The notes under the pieces are model-generated. The model did no database searches. It had not been told where the DNA came from and saw only the letters and a program-made list of their open reading frames with translations. Positions 20,481-29,122 of a stretch of 64,000 nt of DNA are shown one piece after another (position 1 is the first letter of the stretch; each line of letters starts with the position of its first letter). This DNA is from Paludibaculum sp. (GTDB taxonomy: Bacteria > Acidobacteriota > Terriglobia > Bryobacterales > Bryobacteraceae): contig JARKQJ010000091.1 of NCBI GenBank assembly GCA_029973955.1, forward strand, positions 62,001 through 126,000, in the 5' to 3' direction. The position numbers were made by a program, and so were the translations under genes.

Positions 20481-21164
20481 TCATGGTAAGTCATTAATGA
20501 TTCTTTGGGATGCCGCCGAAGGGTCGCTCGCCCGCGTGACCTCTCTTCCAATCACCAGATAGGTGGATCCGTCCGCCATCGCCTGGGCCGGAGTCGCCAC
20601 TCTTTTCTGGTCTCCATGACCCTCCCCCGCTGACCGTACACCCGGCGTCACCAGCACCGCATCAGGCCCCGCCATCGCCCGCAAGCGCTTGACCTCCAGA
20701 GGCGAACAAACCAGCCCGTGCGCCCCCGCTTCCAGCGATTTCGCCGCCAAAAACTCCACCTGCTCCGCCACCGTCCGCCCCGTCACCCCCACCGCTTCCA
20801 GATCCGTCTGGTCGTATGACGTCAGCACCGTCACTGCCAGGATCTTCAACTGCGACCCCGCCGCCCCCTCCACCGCTGCCCGCACCACTTGCGGCGAAGC
20901 GTGCACCGTCAGCAGCGAAGCGCCCAGCGCGGCAACCCTGGCCGCCGCCCGCTTCACCGTTTCGCCGATGTCGTACATCTTCAGATCCACGAACACCCGC
21001 TTGCCTTGCCCCACCAGTTCACGCACTATCGCGGGACCCTCGGCCGTGAACAACTCCAGGCCCACCTTGTAAAACCCGACATGCTCTCCGCACGCGGCCA
21101 CAATCGCCCGCGCCTCCGCGGCATTCGGTACGTCCAGCGCAACAATAATCGGATTCACATTCAC
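20481..21164 (-). CDS. pyrF: Orotidine 5'-phosphate decarboxylase
   Basis: A 227-residue OMP decarboxylase (last step of UMP synthesis). It has the N-terminal IIVALDVPNAAEA, the catalytic VFVDLKMYDIGETV motif (Asp-Lys-x-x-Asp) and the phosphate-binding VTPGVRSAGEGHGDQKRVATPAQAMADGS stretch seen in the family. Its ATG overlaps the selD stop codon by ATGA, so the two are translationally coupled. Confidence 0.95.
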   Translation of the reverse strand: MNVNPIIVALDVPNAAEARAIVAACGEHVGFYKVGLELFTAEGPAIVRELVGQGKRVFVDLKMYDIGETVKRAAARVAALGASLLTVHASPQVVRAAVEGAAGSQLKILAVTVLTSYDQTDLEAVGVTGRTVAEQVEFLAAKSLEAGAHGLVCSPLEVKRLRAMAGPDAVLVTPGVRSAGEGHGDQKRVATPAQAMADGSTYLVIGREVTRASDPSAASQRIINDLP

Positions 21165-22141
21165 CTCACGACAATAGGACGCGCGCCGCGCTTCACCACC
21201 CGGCCGATCACCCGGCCGCGCGCCGCCTCCGGCGCCTGCGATAGAAGCAGACCGCCCGAGGTCTGCGGATCGTACAGCAGCGCTTCAATCTCAGGAGCCA
21301 GTGCGCCGGCTATCTCCACGGCGCAACCGGCGAAGTTGCGGTTATTGTTCAACCCACCCGGAATCGCGCCCGCGGCGGCGTATTCCAGCGCGCCGGGCAG
21401 GAACTCCAACTGCTTCGAGTCGATCTCCAGCGTCACCCCCGAAGCGAGCGCCATCTCGCGTCCGTGTCCCATCAATCCAAATCCCGTGACGTCGGTGCAG
21501 CCATGCGCTTCGGCGTCCGTCCGGTTCAACGCCGTCATCGACGCCACCGCCGCCTCCACATGCTCCGCCCGCGCCAGCCCGCGTTTCAGCGCCGTGCCGA
21601 TCACTCCCGTGCCCAGCGCCTTCGTCAGCACCAACACGTCCCCCACGCGCGCCCCCGCGTTCGTCCATACCCGCTCCGGGTGAACCAGACCTGTCACCGC
21701 ATAGCCGAATTTGATCTCGTCATCGTTCACCGAGTGGCCGCCCAACACCACGCAGCCGGCCTCGATCATCGTATCCGCGCCGCCCCGCAGAATCGCCTGC
21801 AGGTCCTCCAGATCGCCCTTGCCCGGATAGCAGAGCACGGAGAGCGCCGTCAGCGGCCGCCCGCCCATCGCATAGACATCGGAGAGCGCGTTCGCCGCCG
21901 CGATGCGCCCAAAGGTGTACGGATCATCCACGATCGGCGTGAAGAAGTCCACTGTCTGCACCAGGGCGCACTCCGGGCTCAGGCGGTAGACGCCGGCGTC
22001 GTCCGCCGTGTCGAAACCCACCAGCACGTTCTCGTCTTTGAGCCGCGGGATCAGCGGCAGTACCGTGTCCAAAACCTTTGGACTGAGCTTCGACGCTCAA
22101 CCGGCGGCTTTGACATGGGCTGTCAGCTTACGCTCAGACAC
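21161..22141 (-). CDS. selD: Selenide, water dikinase, itself a selenoprotein
   Basis: A 326-residue SelD when TGA at 22099-22097 is read as selenocysteine (residue 15). The N terminus then reads LTAHVKAAGU-ASKLSPKVL, matching the SelD pattern in which the catalytic Cys/Sec is followed three residues later by the essential Lys (Lys18 here). Downstream motifs fit ATP-binding SelD: VGFDTADDAGVYR, TVDFFTPIVDDPYTFGRIAAANALSDVYAMGG and LYDPQTSGGLL. GTG 22141 is the start, with AAGGAGG about 11 nt upstream. A start after the TGA would remove the catalytic site. SelD makes selenophosphate for Sec-tRNA synthesis; selA, selB and selC are not in the window. Confidence 0.92.
22067..22083 (-). promoter_or_regulatory. 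Bacterial SECIS element of selD
   Basis: A perfect 7-bp stem GTCCAAA/TTTGGAC closes a GGT loop. The loop starts 21 nt after the TGA and begins with G, matching the bacterial SECIS pattern. It lies wholly inside the selD coding sequence, as bacterial SECIS elements do. Confidence 0.78.
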
Positions 22142-22229
22142 GCGCTTCCGTACCTCCTTTCTTCGACTTCTGATTGTCTCACGCACTACCCCCGCCGGGC
22201 CGCCTCCGGCATTGCTAAATTCAAGGAAG

Positions 22230-22559
22230 ATGAGTCTGAAATCCCTCACCATTCCGCCCTTCGCCATCGTCCTCGCCGCCCTCGGCTACGTCTGGTCCCG
22301 TTTCGACCTCCTCCCGGACCGCTATCCCATCCACTGGGGCCTCCACGGCGCGGACCGCTGGGTGGACAAAAGCCCGGCCGTCGTCCTCCTGCCCGGCCTC
22401 GCGGGGCTGCTCGTGCTCACCATGATGGCCGCCAAAGTCTGGCGCCGCGATCCCGTGCCCGCCAGTCAGGCCCGCTCCGTCCGCGGCCAGCTCGCCATGC
22501 AGTGGCTCATCGGCTTCGTCATCGCCGCCGTTCTCCTCCTGCCCCTCTATTCGAGCTAG
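22230..22559 (+). CDS. DUF1648 domain membrane protein
   Basis: A 109-residue protein with three hydrophobic segments and the DUF1648 motif (YPIHWGLHGADRWVDKSP), which is found at the N terminus of SdpI-type and related membrane proteins. An AAGGAAG motif precedes the ATG at 22230. It is divergent from selD, with 88 bp between starts, and is paralogous to the next gene. Confidence 0.75.
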   Translation: MSLKSLTIPPFAIVLAALGYVWSRFDLLPDRYPIHWGLHGADRWVDKSPAVVLLPGLAGLLVLTMMAAKVWRRDPVPASQARSVRGQLAMQWLIGFVIAAVLLLPLYSS

Positions 22560-22571
22560 ATTTGGTGTGAG

Positions 22572-23177
22572 ATGAACCTCAGGCTCTGGACCCTGCCCCC
22601 CTTCGTCATCGTCGCCGGCGCGCTCGCCTACCTCTGGTCGAAATTCGATGCCCTGCCGCAGCGCTACCCCGTCCACTGGGGCGTCTCCGGCCAGGCCGAC
22701 CGCTTCGTCGACAAAAGCCCCGCCGCCGTCCTCATGCCCGGCCTCATCGGCCTCGGCGTCCTGGCGCTGCTCGCCTTCAACGTCTGGCAGGTGGAAAAGA
22801 GCGCTCGCGGCGGCAAAGCCAGCGCTTTGTGGCTCGCCCTGCTCGAATGGATGGTCGCCCTGCTCTTCGTGGTCGTCACCCTGCTGCCCCTGCTCGGCGG
22901 CCTGGAGCGCGGCACCATGCTGGTGCTCCTCCTGGCCCCCACCGCCATCATCCTCGGCGTCGCCATCAAGGTCAGCATGAAATCCTACGAGGCCCCCGCC
23001 GCCCCCAAGGAAGCCTGGAAGTTCGGTGTCTTCTACTACAACCCTGCCGACCCCGACGTCATGGTCCCCAAACGCACCGGCCTTGGCTACACCATGAACT
23101 TCGCCCGCCCGGCCAGTTGGTGGATCATCGTCGGACTCGTCCTGCTCATCACCATCCCGCTCCTCGTCCTGCGTTAG
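22572..23177 (+). CDS. DUF1648/DUF5808 membrane protein
   Basis: A 201-residue protein. The N-terminal half repeats the preceding gene's layout (YPVHWGVSGQADRFVDKSP, DUF1648), with four or five membrane helices overall. The C-terminal WKFGVFYYNPADPDVMVPKR matches DUF5808. It starts 12 bp after its paralogue, so a tandem duplication in one operon is likely. The function is unknown. It converges with the DUF4824 gene with a 4-bp overlap. Confidence 0.75.
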   Translation: MNLRLWTLPPFVIVAGALAYLWSKFDALPQRYPVHWGVSGQADRFVDKSPAAVLMPGLIGLGVLALLAFNVWQVEKSARGGKASALWLALLEWMVALLFVVVTLLPLLGGLERGTMLVLLLAPTAIILGVAIKVSMKSYEAPAAPKEAWKFGVFYYNPADPDVMVPKRTGLGYTMNFARPASWWIIVGLVLLITIPLLVLR

Positions 23178-23839
23178 CGGAACCGTACCCCCGCTACCCG
23201 CGGCTCGAAAGACCGGCCGTACTCCAGCGTGACCTCAAACACTCCCCCTTGCCCCCGCTCCCGCCACTCGGCCGCCAGCGGCAACGGCACGTGGATCTCG
23301 CTCGGCACGTCCATCAATTGAAGATCCAGCACGCGGCGCCCCGTGGCCCCGCGGCCGTCTTCGGTCCGCTCCTCGCGCAAATACGGTCTTACCGATACCG
23401 GCAGAATCAGCACATCTTTCCGGTTGCCGTACTTTGCCAGCAGACCATGCGCCTCCCGCGCCGCGTCCATCGGAGCCAGTCGCGATCCCGCTCCGCCCTC
23501 GTCCTGGCGCAGTTCGAACGCCACATACGCCCTGCGGTGAGCCAGCCGGCGGAACGACCGCCACGGATTCGCCTCATTCCTGTCCGAATCGAGATCGAAA
23601 CCCATCGCGCGGATCTTCTCCTCCCCGATCCAGGGTTTCGCGCCGCGGTCTGCCATCCAACTCAAACGCAGCAGCACGCCGGAGTCCTCCGGCGTCCCGT
23701 GCCAGGCGATCTCCCGCTCGCTGAGTGTCACCGTCTGCACCGGTTCGCCCGCGCGGTTCCGCGCCGCGTGCACCAGCGCCAGCGCATTCACCATCACCAC
23801 CACCCCGGCCGCCGCCCACAACGTCACTCGGCCCTTCAT
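23174..23839 (-). CDS. DUF4824 family protein
   Basis: A 221-residue protein with an N-terminal membrane anchor (VTLWAAAGVVVMVNALALVHAA) and the family pattern NRAGEPVQTVTLSEREI. It is probably periplasmic. Its ATG overlaps the DUF2157 stop (ATGA at 23839-23836), so the two are coupled; this pairing of a multi-pass DUF2157 protein with an anchored DUF4824 partner suggests one membrane complex of unknown function. Confidence 0.7.
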   Translation of the reverse strand: MKGRVTLWAAAGVVVMVNALALVHAARNRAGEPVQTVTLSEREIAWHGTPEDSGVLLRLSWMADRGAKPWIGEEKIRAMGFDLDSDRNEANPWRSFRRLAHRRAYVAFELRQDEGGAGSRLAPMDAAREAHGLLAKYGNRKDVLILPVSVRPYLREERTEDGRGATGRRVLDLQLMDVPSEIHVPLPLAAEWRERGQGGVFEVTLEYGRSFEPRVAGVRFR

Positions 23840-24909
23840 GCAGCCACCTCCTGGGCCCTCGCCCGCAGCTTCAGGAACACCACTACGAATCCAACCGCAA
23901 TGGCGCCAATGATCGTGAAGAACAGGTAGTGCGGCATCCAGTCCCACCACCAGTGGTGCAGCCGGATGAACAGGAAGATCGCGAAGAACGCAGCACCCAG
24001 ATTCACCGTCTCGATCCACCCCTTCCGGATGCCCAGCGCTATCGCCCCTGCCGACGACGCCAGCCCCAGCACCTCATAGCAGCGCTCGATCACGCTGTCC
24101 GGTCCAGGCAGAAAGCTCAGGTAGCCCGACGAAGAGAGGATCAGCACCGGCACCAGATATGCGAGCATGCCCACCATCCGGTAAACAAACGGAAAGTCGC
24201 TGTGCCGGCGGTGTGTCACCACCATTGGCGTCGCAAACACCACCAGCCCTCCTAACGCCCACAGCTCCGGCCGGTCTCCAAAGTCCAGCCACCGATGCCC
24301 CATCCTTGCCGAGATCGCCGCCGGTACCCAGGCCAGCAGCAGCCCCACCCCCGCCCCCAGCGGCAGCCGCAACCCATACCGGTACGCCAGCAGCAGCGCA
24401 AACACGCCCCACGCCAGCAGCGCACCCTCCGTCGGAATCATGTTGAACACCCGCCCCAGCGTGCTCAGGTCCAGCACGAACGCCGCAATCGAAACCAGCG
24501 CCATCAGCCCCGCAAAGTACAGCGTCCGTTCCCGCCGCGCCGCGAACTCCGTCAGTCCCAGCGAAACCAGCGGCAGCGCCGACACCACCGCCACCTGCGC
24601 CCACGTATCGAAGTAGCCCCAATACCGCGTGAAAAACAACATTAGCGCCGCGCAGAACGCCAGCCCGCCCAGCGTCGAGACAATCTTCAGCCCCCACGAC
24701 AGATGCCGCTGCGAATCCGATGTATCCACGTCGAACCGCGCCGCCAGCTCCGCCGAGGTGCGCTCCGCCCAAGCCTCGAACGATGCGCGCTGCTCCGCCG
24801 TCAACACCAGCACGCCCTCCGTTTCCAGCACGGTCAGGTCCGCGCGCAGCCCGCGAATCCGGTCCGCCAGCCGCTGCGCCTCGTCGCGGTTCATTGCACT
24901 GGGTTCCAT
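23836..24909 (-). CDS. DUF2157 multi-pass membrane protein
   Basis: A 357-residue protein. About 75 N-terminal cytoplasmic residues are followed by ten or so hydrophobic helices (for example IVSTLGGLAFCAALMLFF and YLFFTIIGAIAVGFVVVFL). This is the organisation of DUF2157 predicted membrane proteins. It is the first gene of a two-gene operon with the DUF4824 protein. No biochemical role can be assigned. Confidence 0.72.
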   Translation of the reverse strand: MEPSAMNRDEAQRLADRIRGLRADLTVLETEGVLVLTAEQRASFEAWAERTSAELAARFDVDTSDSQRHLSWGLKIVSTLGGLAFCAALMLFFTRYWGYFDTWAQVAVVSALPLVSLGLTEFAARRERTLYFAGLMALVSIAAFVLDLSTLGRVFNMIPTEGALLAWGVFALLLAYRYGLRLPLGAGVGLLLAWVPAAISARMGHRWLDFGDRPELWALGGLVVFATPMVVTHRRHSDFPFVYRMVGMLAYLVPVLILSSSGYLSFLPGPDSVIERCYEVLGLASSAGAIALGIRKGWIETVNLGAAFFAIFLFIRLHHWWWDWMPHYLFFTIIGAIAVGFVVVFLKLRARAQEVAA

Positions 24910-25044
24910 TGGCAGTCATTCTATGCTCCTACCCTCTTCGCCGGAACCTGCCGCCGATGAATGGTTGCAACGGGGCCATGACCGGCGTTTCTGCTGTCGT
25001 TTCTGCTCCCCTTTTTCGCCCAAATCGGCTAGTATGAGGAAACT

Positions 25045-26985
25045 ATGGGAGGCCTGATCCCAATCCAGAGGGTTGTGGTGCAGCCATCGCTCAACTACAC
25101 CTCGGCATTTGGGCGCTGGATGGCCGGCGGGGATCTGCTGGATGAAAAGCACGAGGGGATGAAAAGCCATCCCTGGCACAAGGTCCTCTGGCTCACAGGC
25201 GTCGATTACTTCTCCACCCTCGGTTACCAGCCCGGCATCGCCCTGCTGGCCGCCGGCGCCGTAGCCCCCCTCGCCACCGCCATCCTCATCGCCGTCACCC
25301 TCCTCGGCGCGCTCCCCATCTACTCCCAGGTCGCCGGCCGCAGCTACGCCGGGCAGGGCTCCATCGCCATGCTGGAAGCGCTGCTCCACGGTTGGAACGG
25401 CAAGATCCTCGTCCTGGTCCTCCTCGGCTTCGCCGCCACGGACTTCGTCATCACCATGACCCTCTCCGCCGCCGATGCCGCCAAGCACGCCATCGAAAAT
25501 CCCTTCCTTCACCCAATCCTTGGCGATCACCAGATCCTCATCACCCTCGGCCTCCTCACCCTCCTCGCCCTCGTCTTCCTCAAAGGCTTTCAGGAAGCCA
25601 TCGGCGTGGCCGCGGCCGCCACCATCCCTTACCTCCTGCTGAACGTCGTAGTCCTGCTTCGCGGCGCCTGGGAGATCTTCACCCATCCCACCCTCCTCGG
25701 CGACTGGCACCAAGCCCTCCAACTCAAGGGCGATTCCACCACCATCATGGCCGGCGCCCTCATCGTCTTTCCCAAGCTCGCGCTCGGCCTCAGCGGCTTC
25801 GAAACCGGCGTCTCCGTCATGCCCCTCATCGAGGGCGAAACCCGCCGTGGTGAACTCCCCGTTGGCCGCATCCGCAATACCAGAAAACTGCTCGCCTCCG
25901 CCGCCCTCATCATGAGCGTCATGCTGGTGGCCTCCAGTTTCGTCACCGCCTTGCTCATCCCCGAGGCCGACTACCAATCCGGCGGCAAAGCCTCGGGACG
26001 CGCCATCGCCTTCCTCGCCCACAAATACATCGGCTCAGGCTTCGGCACCGTCTACGACATCTCCACCATCATCATCCTCAGCCTCGCCGGCGCTTCCGCC
26101 ATGGCCGGACTCCTGCACCTCATCCCGCGCTACCTGCCGCGCTTCGGCATGGCCCCCCTCTGGGCCACCCTCTCCCGCCCACTTGTGCTCGTCCTCTTTG
26201 CCTGCAACGTCGTCGTCACTCTCGTCTTCCGCGCCGACGTCGAAGCCCAGAGCGGCGCTTACGCTACCGGCGTCCTCGTCCTCATGCTCTCCGCCGCCTA
26301 TGCCGCCACCCTCGCCCTCTGGCGCGAGAACCGCCGCCTGTTCGCCGTCTACTCCGGCTTCATCACTCTCGTCTTTGCCTACACCCTGGCCGACAACTGC
26401 ATCGAACGGCCCGACGGCCTCATCATCGGCTCTGCCTTCATCCTGCTCGTGCTCTCTGTCAGCGGCCTCAGCCGTTGGCGCCGCTCCACTGAGTTCCGCG
26501 TCTCCAAGGCTTATTTCCTCGATCAGGAATCGCGCACCATCGGCCTCGAACTGGTGGGACGCAAAGTCCATCTGGTACCCGTCCGGGGCGACTCCCCCGA
26601 GGCCCGCGCCAAAAAGCGGGCCGAACTTCGTGCTCACTACAACATCCAGGGCCCCCTTCTCTTCACTCACATCAAACTGCTAGACAATCGCAGCGAGTTC
26701 GCTTCCCCCCTCGAATTCAAGCTCGAACGCGAAGGCGGCGACTATGTCGGCACGGTCTACGGCGCGCTCGCCATCGCCAACACCCTCGCCTACATCAGCG
26801 AACTCATCGATCCCATTTCCATCTTCATCGGACTCACCCGCCAGAACCTCATGCAGCAGGCCACCCGCTACCTCCTCTTCGGCGAAGGCGAAACCGGCCT
26901 CATGCTCTACACCATCCTCCTCAGCTACTGGGAGTGGACCCCCGAGGATGACCTCCGCCCCCTCATCTTCCTCATGTCCGACTGA
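25045..26985 (+). CDS. APC superfamily amino acid/cation permease
   Basis: A 646-residue transporter with about twelve membrane segments. The N-terminal TGVDYFSTLGYQPGIALLAAG and GFETGVSVMPLIEGE are typical of APC-type permeases, which couple uptake to an ion gradient. The last ~150 residues are soluble and acidic to mixed (VGRKVHLVPVRGDSPEARAKKRAELR), an extension found in some KUP-like and acidobacterial APC proteins. The substrate is unknown; amino acid or potassium are both plausible. The gene stands alone. Confidence 0.78.
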   Translation: MGGLIPIQRVVVQPSLNYTSAFGRWMAGGDLLDEKHEGMKSHPWHKVLWLTGVDYFSTLGYQPGIALLAAGAVAPLATAILIAVTLLGALPIYSQVAGRSYAGQGSIAMLEALLHGWNGKILVLVLLGFAATDFVITMTLSAADAAKHAIENPFLHPILGDHQILITLGLLTLLALVFLKGFQEAIGVAAAATIPYLLLNVVVLLRGAWEIFTHPTLLGDWHQALQLKGDSTTIMAGALIVFPKLALGLSGFETGVSVMPLIEGETRRGELPVGRIRNTRKLLASAALIMSVMLVASSFVTALLIPEADYQSGGKASGRAIAFLAHKYIGSGFGTVYDISTIIILSLAGASAMAGLLHLIPRYLPRFGMAPLWATLSRPLVLVLFACNVVVTLVFRADVEAQSGAYATGVLVLMLSAAYAATLALWRENRRLFAVYSGFITLVFAYTLADNCIERPDGLIIGSAFILLVLSVSGLSRWRRSTEFRVSKAYFLDQESRTIGLELVGRKVHLVPVRGDSPEARAKKRAELRAHYNIQGPLLFTHIKLLDNRSEFASPLEFKLEREGGDYVGTVYGALAIANTLAYISELIDPISIFIGLTRQNLMQQATRYLLFGEGETGLMLYTILLSYWEWTPEDDLRPLIFLMSD

Positions 26986-27006
26986 CCCTCCGCGTATACT
27001 GTCCCT

Positions 27007-27486
27007 ATGCCGTCCTGGACCCGCGTGGACCTTGCGCCCGGCGTGGCGCTCTATGTCGAAGCTAAAGGCGACGCCCTCCGCCGCGCCATCTTCCACCCGT
27101 CCACCCCACAGGGCTGGAATGAAGATGAACGCAAAGACAAGGACCCACTCCTCAAGCAGGCCGCCATCGAACTCAAGCAGTACATGGCCGGCACGCGCCG
27201 CGTCTTCTCGCTGCCCTTCGAACTCGATGGCACCGAGTTCCAGTGCCGCGTCTGGGCCGAACTCATGAAAATCCCCTTCGGCGAACTCAGCACCTACGCC
27301 GCCATCGCCCGCAATCTCAAGAACCCCGGCGCCGTGCGCGCCGTCGGCGCCGCCAACGGCCGAAACCCGCTCTCCATCATCGTCCCCTGCCACCGCGTCA
27401 TCGCCAGCGACGGCTCGCTCGCCGGGTACTCCGGCGGCATCGAAGTGAAGCGCATGCTCCTCCGCCGCGAAGGCATCGACCTCTGA
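27007..27486 (+). CDS. ogt: Methylated-DNA-protein-cysteine S-methyltransferase
   Basis: A 159-residue suicidal repair protein that removes O6-alkyl groups from guanine. The acceptor site IVPCHRVIASDGSLAGYSGG is intact, and FQCRVWAELMKIPFGELSTYAAIARNLKNPGAVRAVGAANGRNP is the DNA-binding winged-helix region. There is no N-terminal Ada regulatory domain, so it is an Ogt-type enzyme. Confidence 0.93.
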   Translation: MPSWTRVDLAPGVALYVEAKGDALRRAIFHPSTPQGWNEDERKDKDPLLKQAAIELKQYMAGTRRVFSLPFELDGTEFQCRVWAELMKIPFGELSTYAAIARNLKNPGAVRAVGAANGRNPLSIIVPCHRVIASDGSLAGYSGGIEVKRMLLRREGIDL

Positions 27487-27496
27487 GCCGCGGCCC

Positions 27497-29122
27497 TTAC
27501 CACGTCCGTTGGATGCCCACCACCTGCGGCGGCTCTCCGCCCTTCAGCCGCAGATACACCTTCACCGTCCTGGCCCCCTGCGAAGGCTCCGACAGCACCG
27601 CTTCCAGGTACGTACCCGGCGCTCCCTCTGGAATGGAAAAGCCGCTCGCCCCCTCGATCGGCGTCGCCTTGTTCGCCAAAGGATCGAACCGGCTCCAGGC
27701 GATCCTGTAGTTGCGCGGCGGATAGTAGTTCCTCTCCGCGCCCAGATCGTCAAACGCCAGCATCCCGCCCGCCGTGCGGAAGTGGTCCAGCGCCAGAACC
27801 TTCGTGAAGAAAGTCCGCCCGATCTTGTCCCGCCGCTGAATCAGGGTCTTCGTGATGTACTCCGTCGCTCTCGCATCCGAGTACTGCCCCGTCTCCACAA
27901 TCGCCCGGATGTCCTCGTCCGTGAATGCCATCACCTGCTTCGCCGCCCAGTATTCGTCGTCCGGCTGCCGCCGCAGGAATGCCGGGTTCGGATAGTTCGA
28001 AGTCCACGCCTCCGGATGGAACGACTCCGCCTGGAACCGTCCCACGCCCCGGATCTTCGGCGTCTTCGCCTTCTCCCAGTCCTTCGCATTCAGGCCCATC
28101 CCGGCCATGTCTTTGAAAGCCTGGTTCTTCTCCGGGAAGATGTATTCGTTGCCGAACCGCGCATTCTTGGGCATGTCTGAGTCGCTGCCCAGAATCGCCC
28201 CGAAGTCGATCAGATAATGCCGCACAAACCGCACGCCGCCCACTTCCACCAGCGTGTCCATCGAATTGCCCGCCTTGGCGTCCGTGTGGTTCAACCAGGC
28301 GCAGAACACATACAACCCGCGCAGATCCCGCCGGTCTTCATGCGGAATCAGATCGTTCGGATCGTCTGATCGCGTGCCCAGATACCGGAACGCCCCAATC
28401 GGCTTGCCCGCCACCGCCCGCGATGCCACCAGCCGGTACTTCCCATCGGCAGTCTTCGGCACCTTCCACAGCACCTTCTCCACGTCCCGCGCCGTCATCG
28501 GCCGCGGCTTCCCGTTCGCCCCGGTGATCTCGCCCTTGGTCGCCATCGTCGTTTCCTTCGGGCCCAGCAGCAGAATGTAGTTCTCCGGCGTGTTGTACCC
28601 CAGCGCGTAAAAGAATCGCGCGCCGATCACGTCCGCCGCCGTCGCCATCTCCGGCGCCGACATCGGATCCGGCTTTACGAAATACAACTCGCCCTTGGCG
28701 TCCCGCATGCGGAACCCCGGCGTGATCCCGTCCAGCTTTGCTCCCACCACCGTGAACGGCGGCTGCGGCGGATGGCCCTCGCCCGGCCCGCGGCGCAACT
28801 CATCCAGCGTCATCCGCTTCCGCCCGTGCCGGTTCGTATACCACTCACTGTCCACCACCTCGCCCAGCGTGTTGATGCCGCGCGAGGCCCGCACCGGCTG
28901 CTTCACCGGGGCGAAGCTGTTGTATACGAAGTCATAGAGCGCATCCGTTGAACGGGATTTGAGATCGCCCACCGGCTTCGGCTTGATCGCGCAGCACACC
29001 GGATCGTCCGGATAGAACACCGGCTTGTCGCCGGCCTGGCCGGCCGCCACCATCGCCGCTACGCCAATCGCCGCTAGAACGGGCTTGGATAGAAGCGCCG
29101 GAAGAGATCGCTGAAGGTCCAC
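27497..29122 (-). CDS. Exported protein with a protein-kinase-like fold
   Basis: A 541-residue protein with a signal-like N terminus (PVLAAIGVAAMVAAGQAG). It is not a family I can name. Kinase-like landmarks occur in the right order: YFVKPDP (candidate ATP-binding Lys150), an acidic residue at 158, HTDAKAGN at 279-286 resembling the catalytic loop HRDLKPxN, and LIDFGAILGS with DFG at 306-308. The spacing resembles compact HipA, CotH or Fam20-type kinases rather than Hanks kinases. It overlaps the upstream Omp85-like gene by 49 bp, so it is co-translated with an outer-membrane barrel and probably acts in the envelope. The kinase reading is an inference. Confidence 0.6.
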   Translation of the reverse strand: MDLQRSLPALLSKPVLAAIGVAAMVAAGQAGDKPVFYPDDPVCCAIKPKPVGDLKSRSTDALYDFVYNSFAPVKQPVRASRGINTLGEVVDSEWYTNRHGRKRMTLDELRRGPGEGHPPQPPFTVVGAKLDGITPGFRMRDAKGELYFVKPDPMSAPEMATAADVIGARFFYALGYNTPENYILLLGPKETTMATKGEITGANGKPRPMTARDVEKVLWKVPKTADGKYRLVASRAVAGKPIGAFRYLGTRSDDPNDLIPHEDRRDLRGLYVFCAWLNHTDAKAGNSMDTLVEVGGVRFVRHYLIDFGAILGSDSDMPKNARFGNEYIFPEKNQAFKDMAGMGLNAKDWEKAKTPKIRGVGRFQAESFHPEAWTSNYPNPAFLRRQPDDEYWAAKQVMAFTDEDIRAIVETGQYSDARATEYITKTLIQRRDKIGRTFFTKVLALDHFRTAGGMLAFDDLGAERNYYPPRNYRIAWSRFDPLANKATPIEGASGFSIPEGAPGTYLEAVLSEPSQGARTVKVYLRLKGGEPPQVVGIQRTW

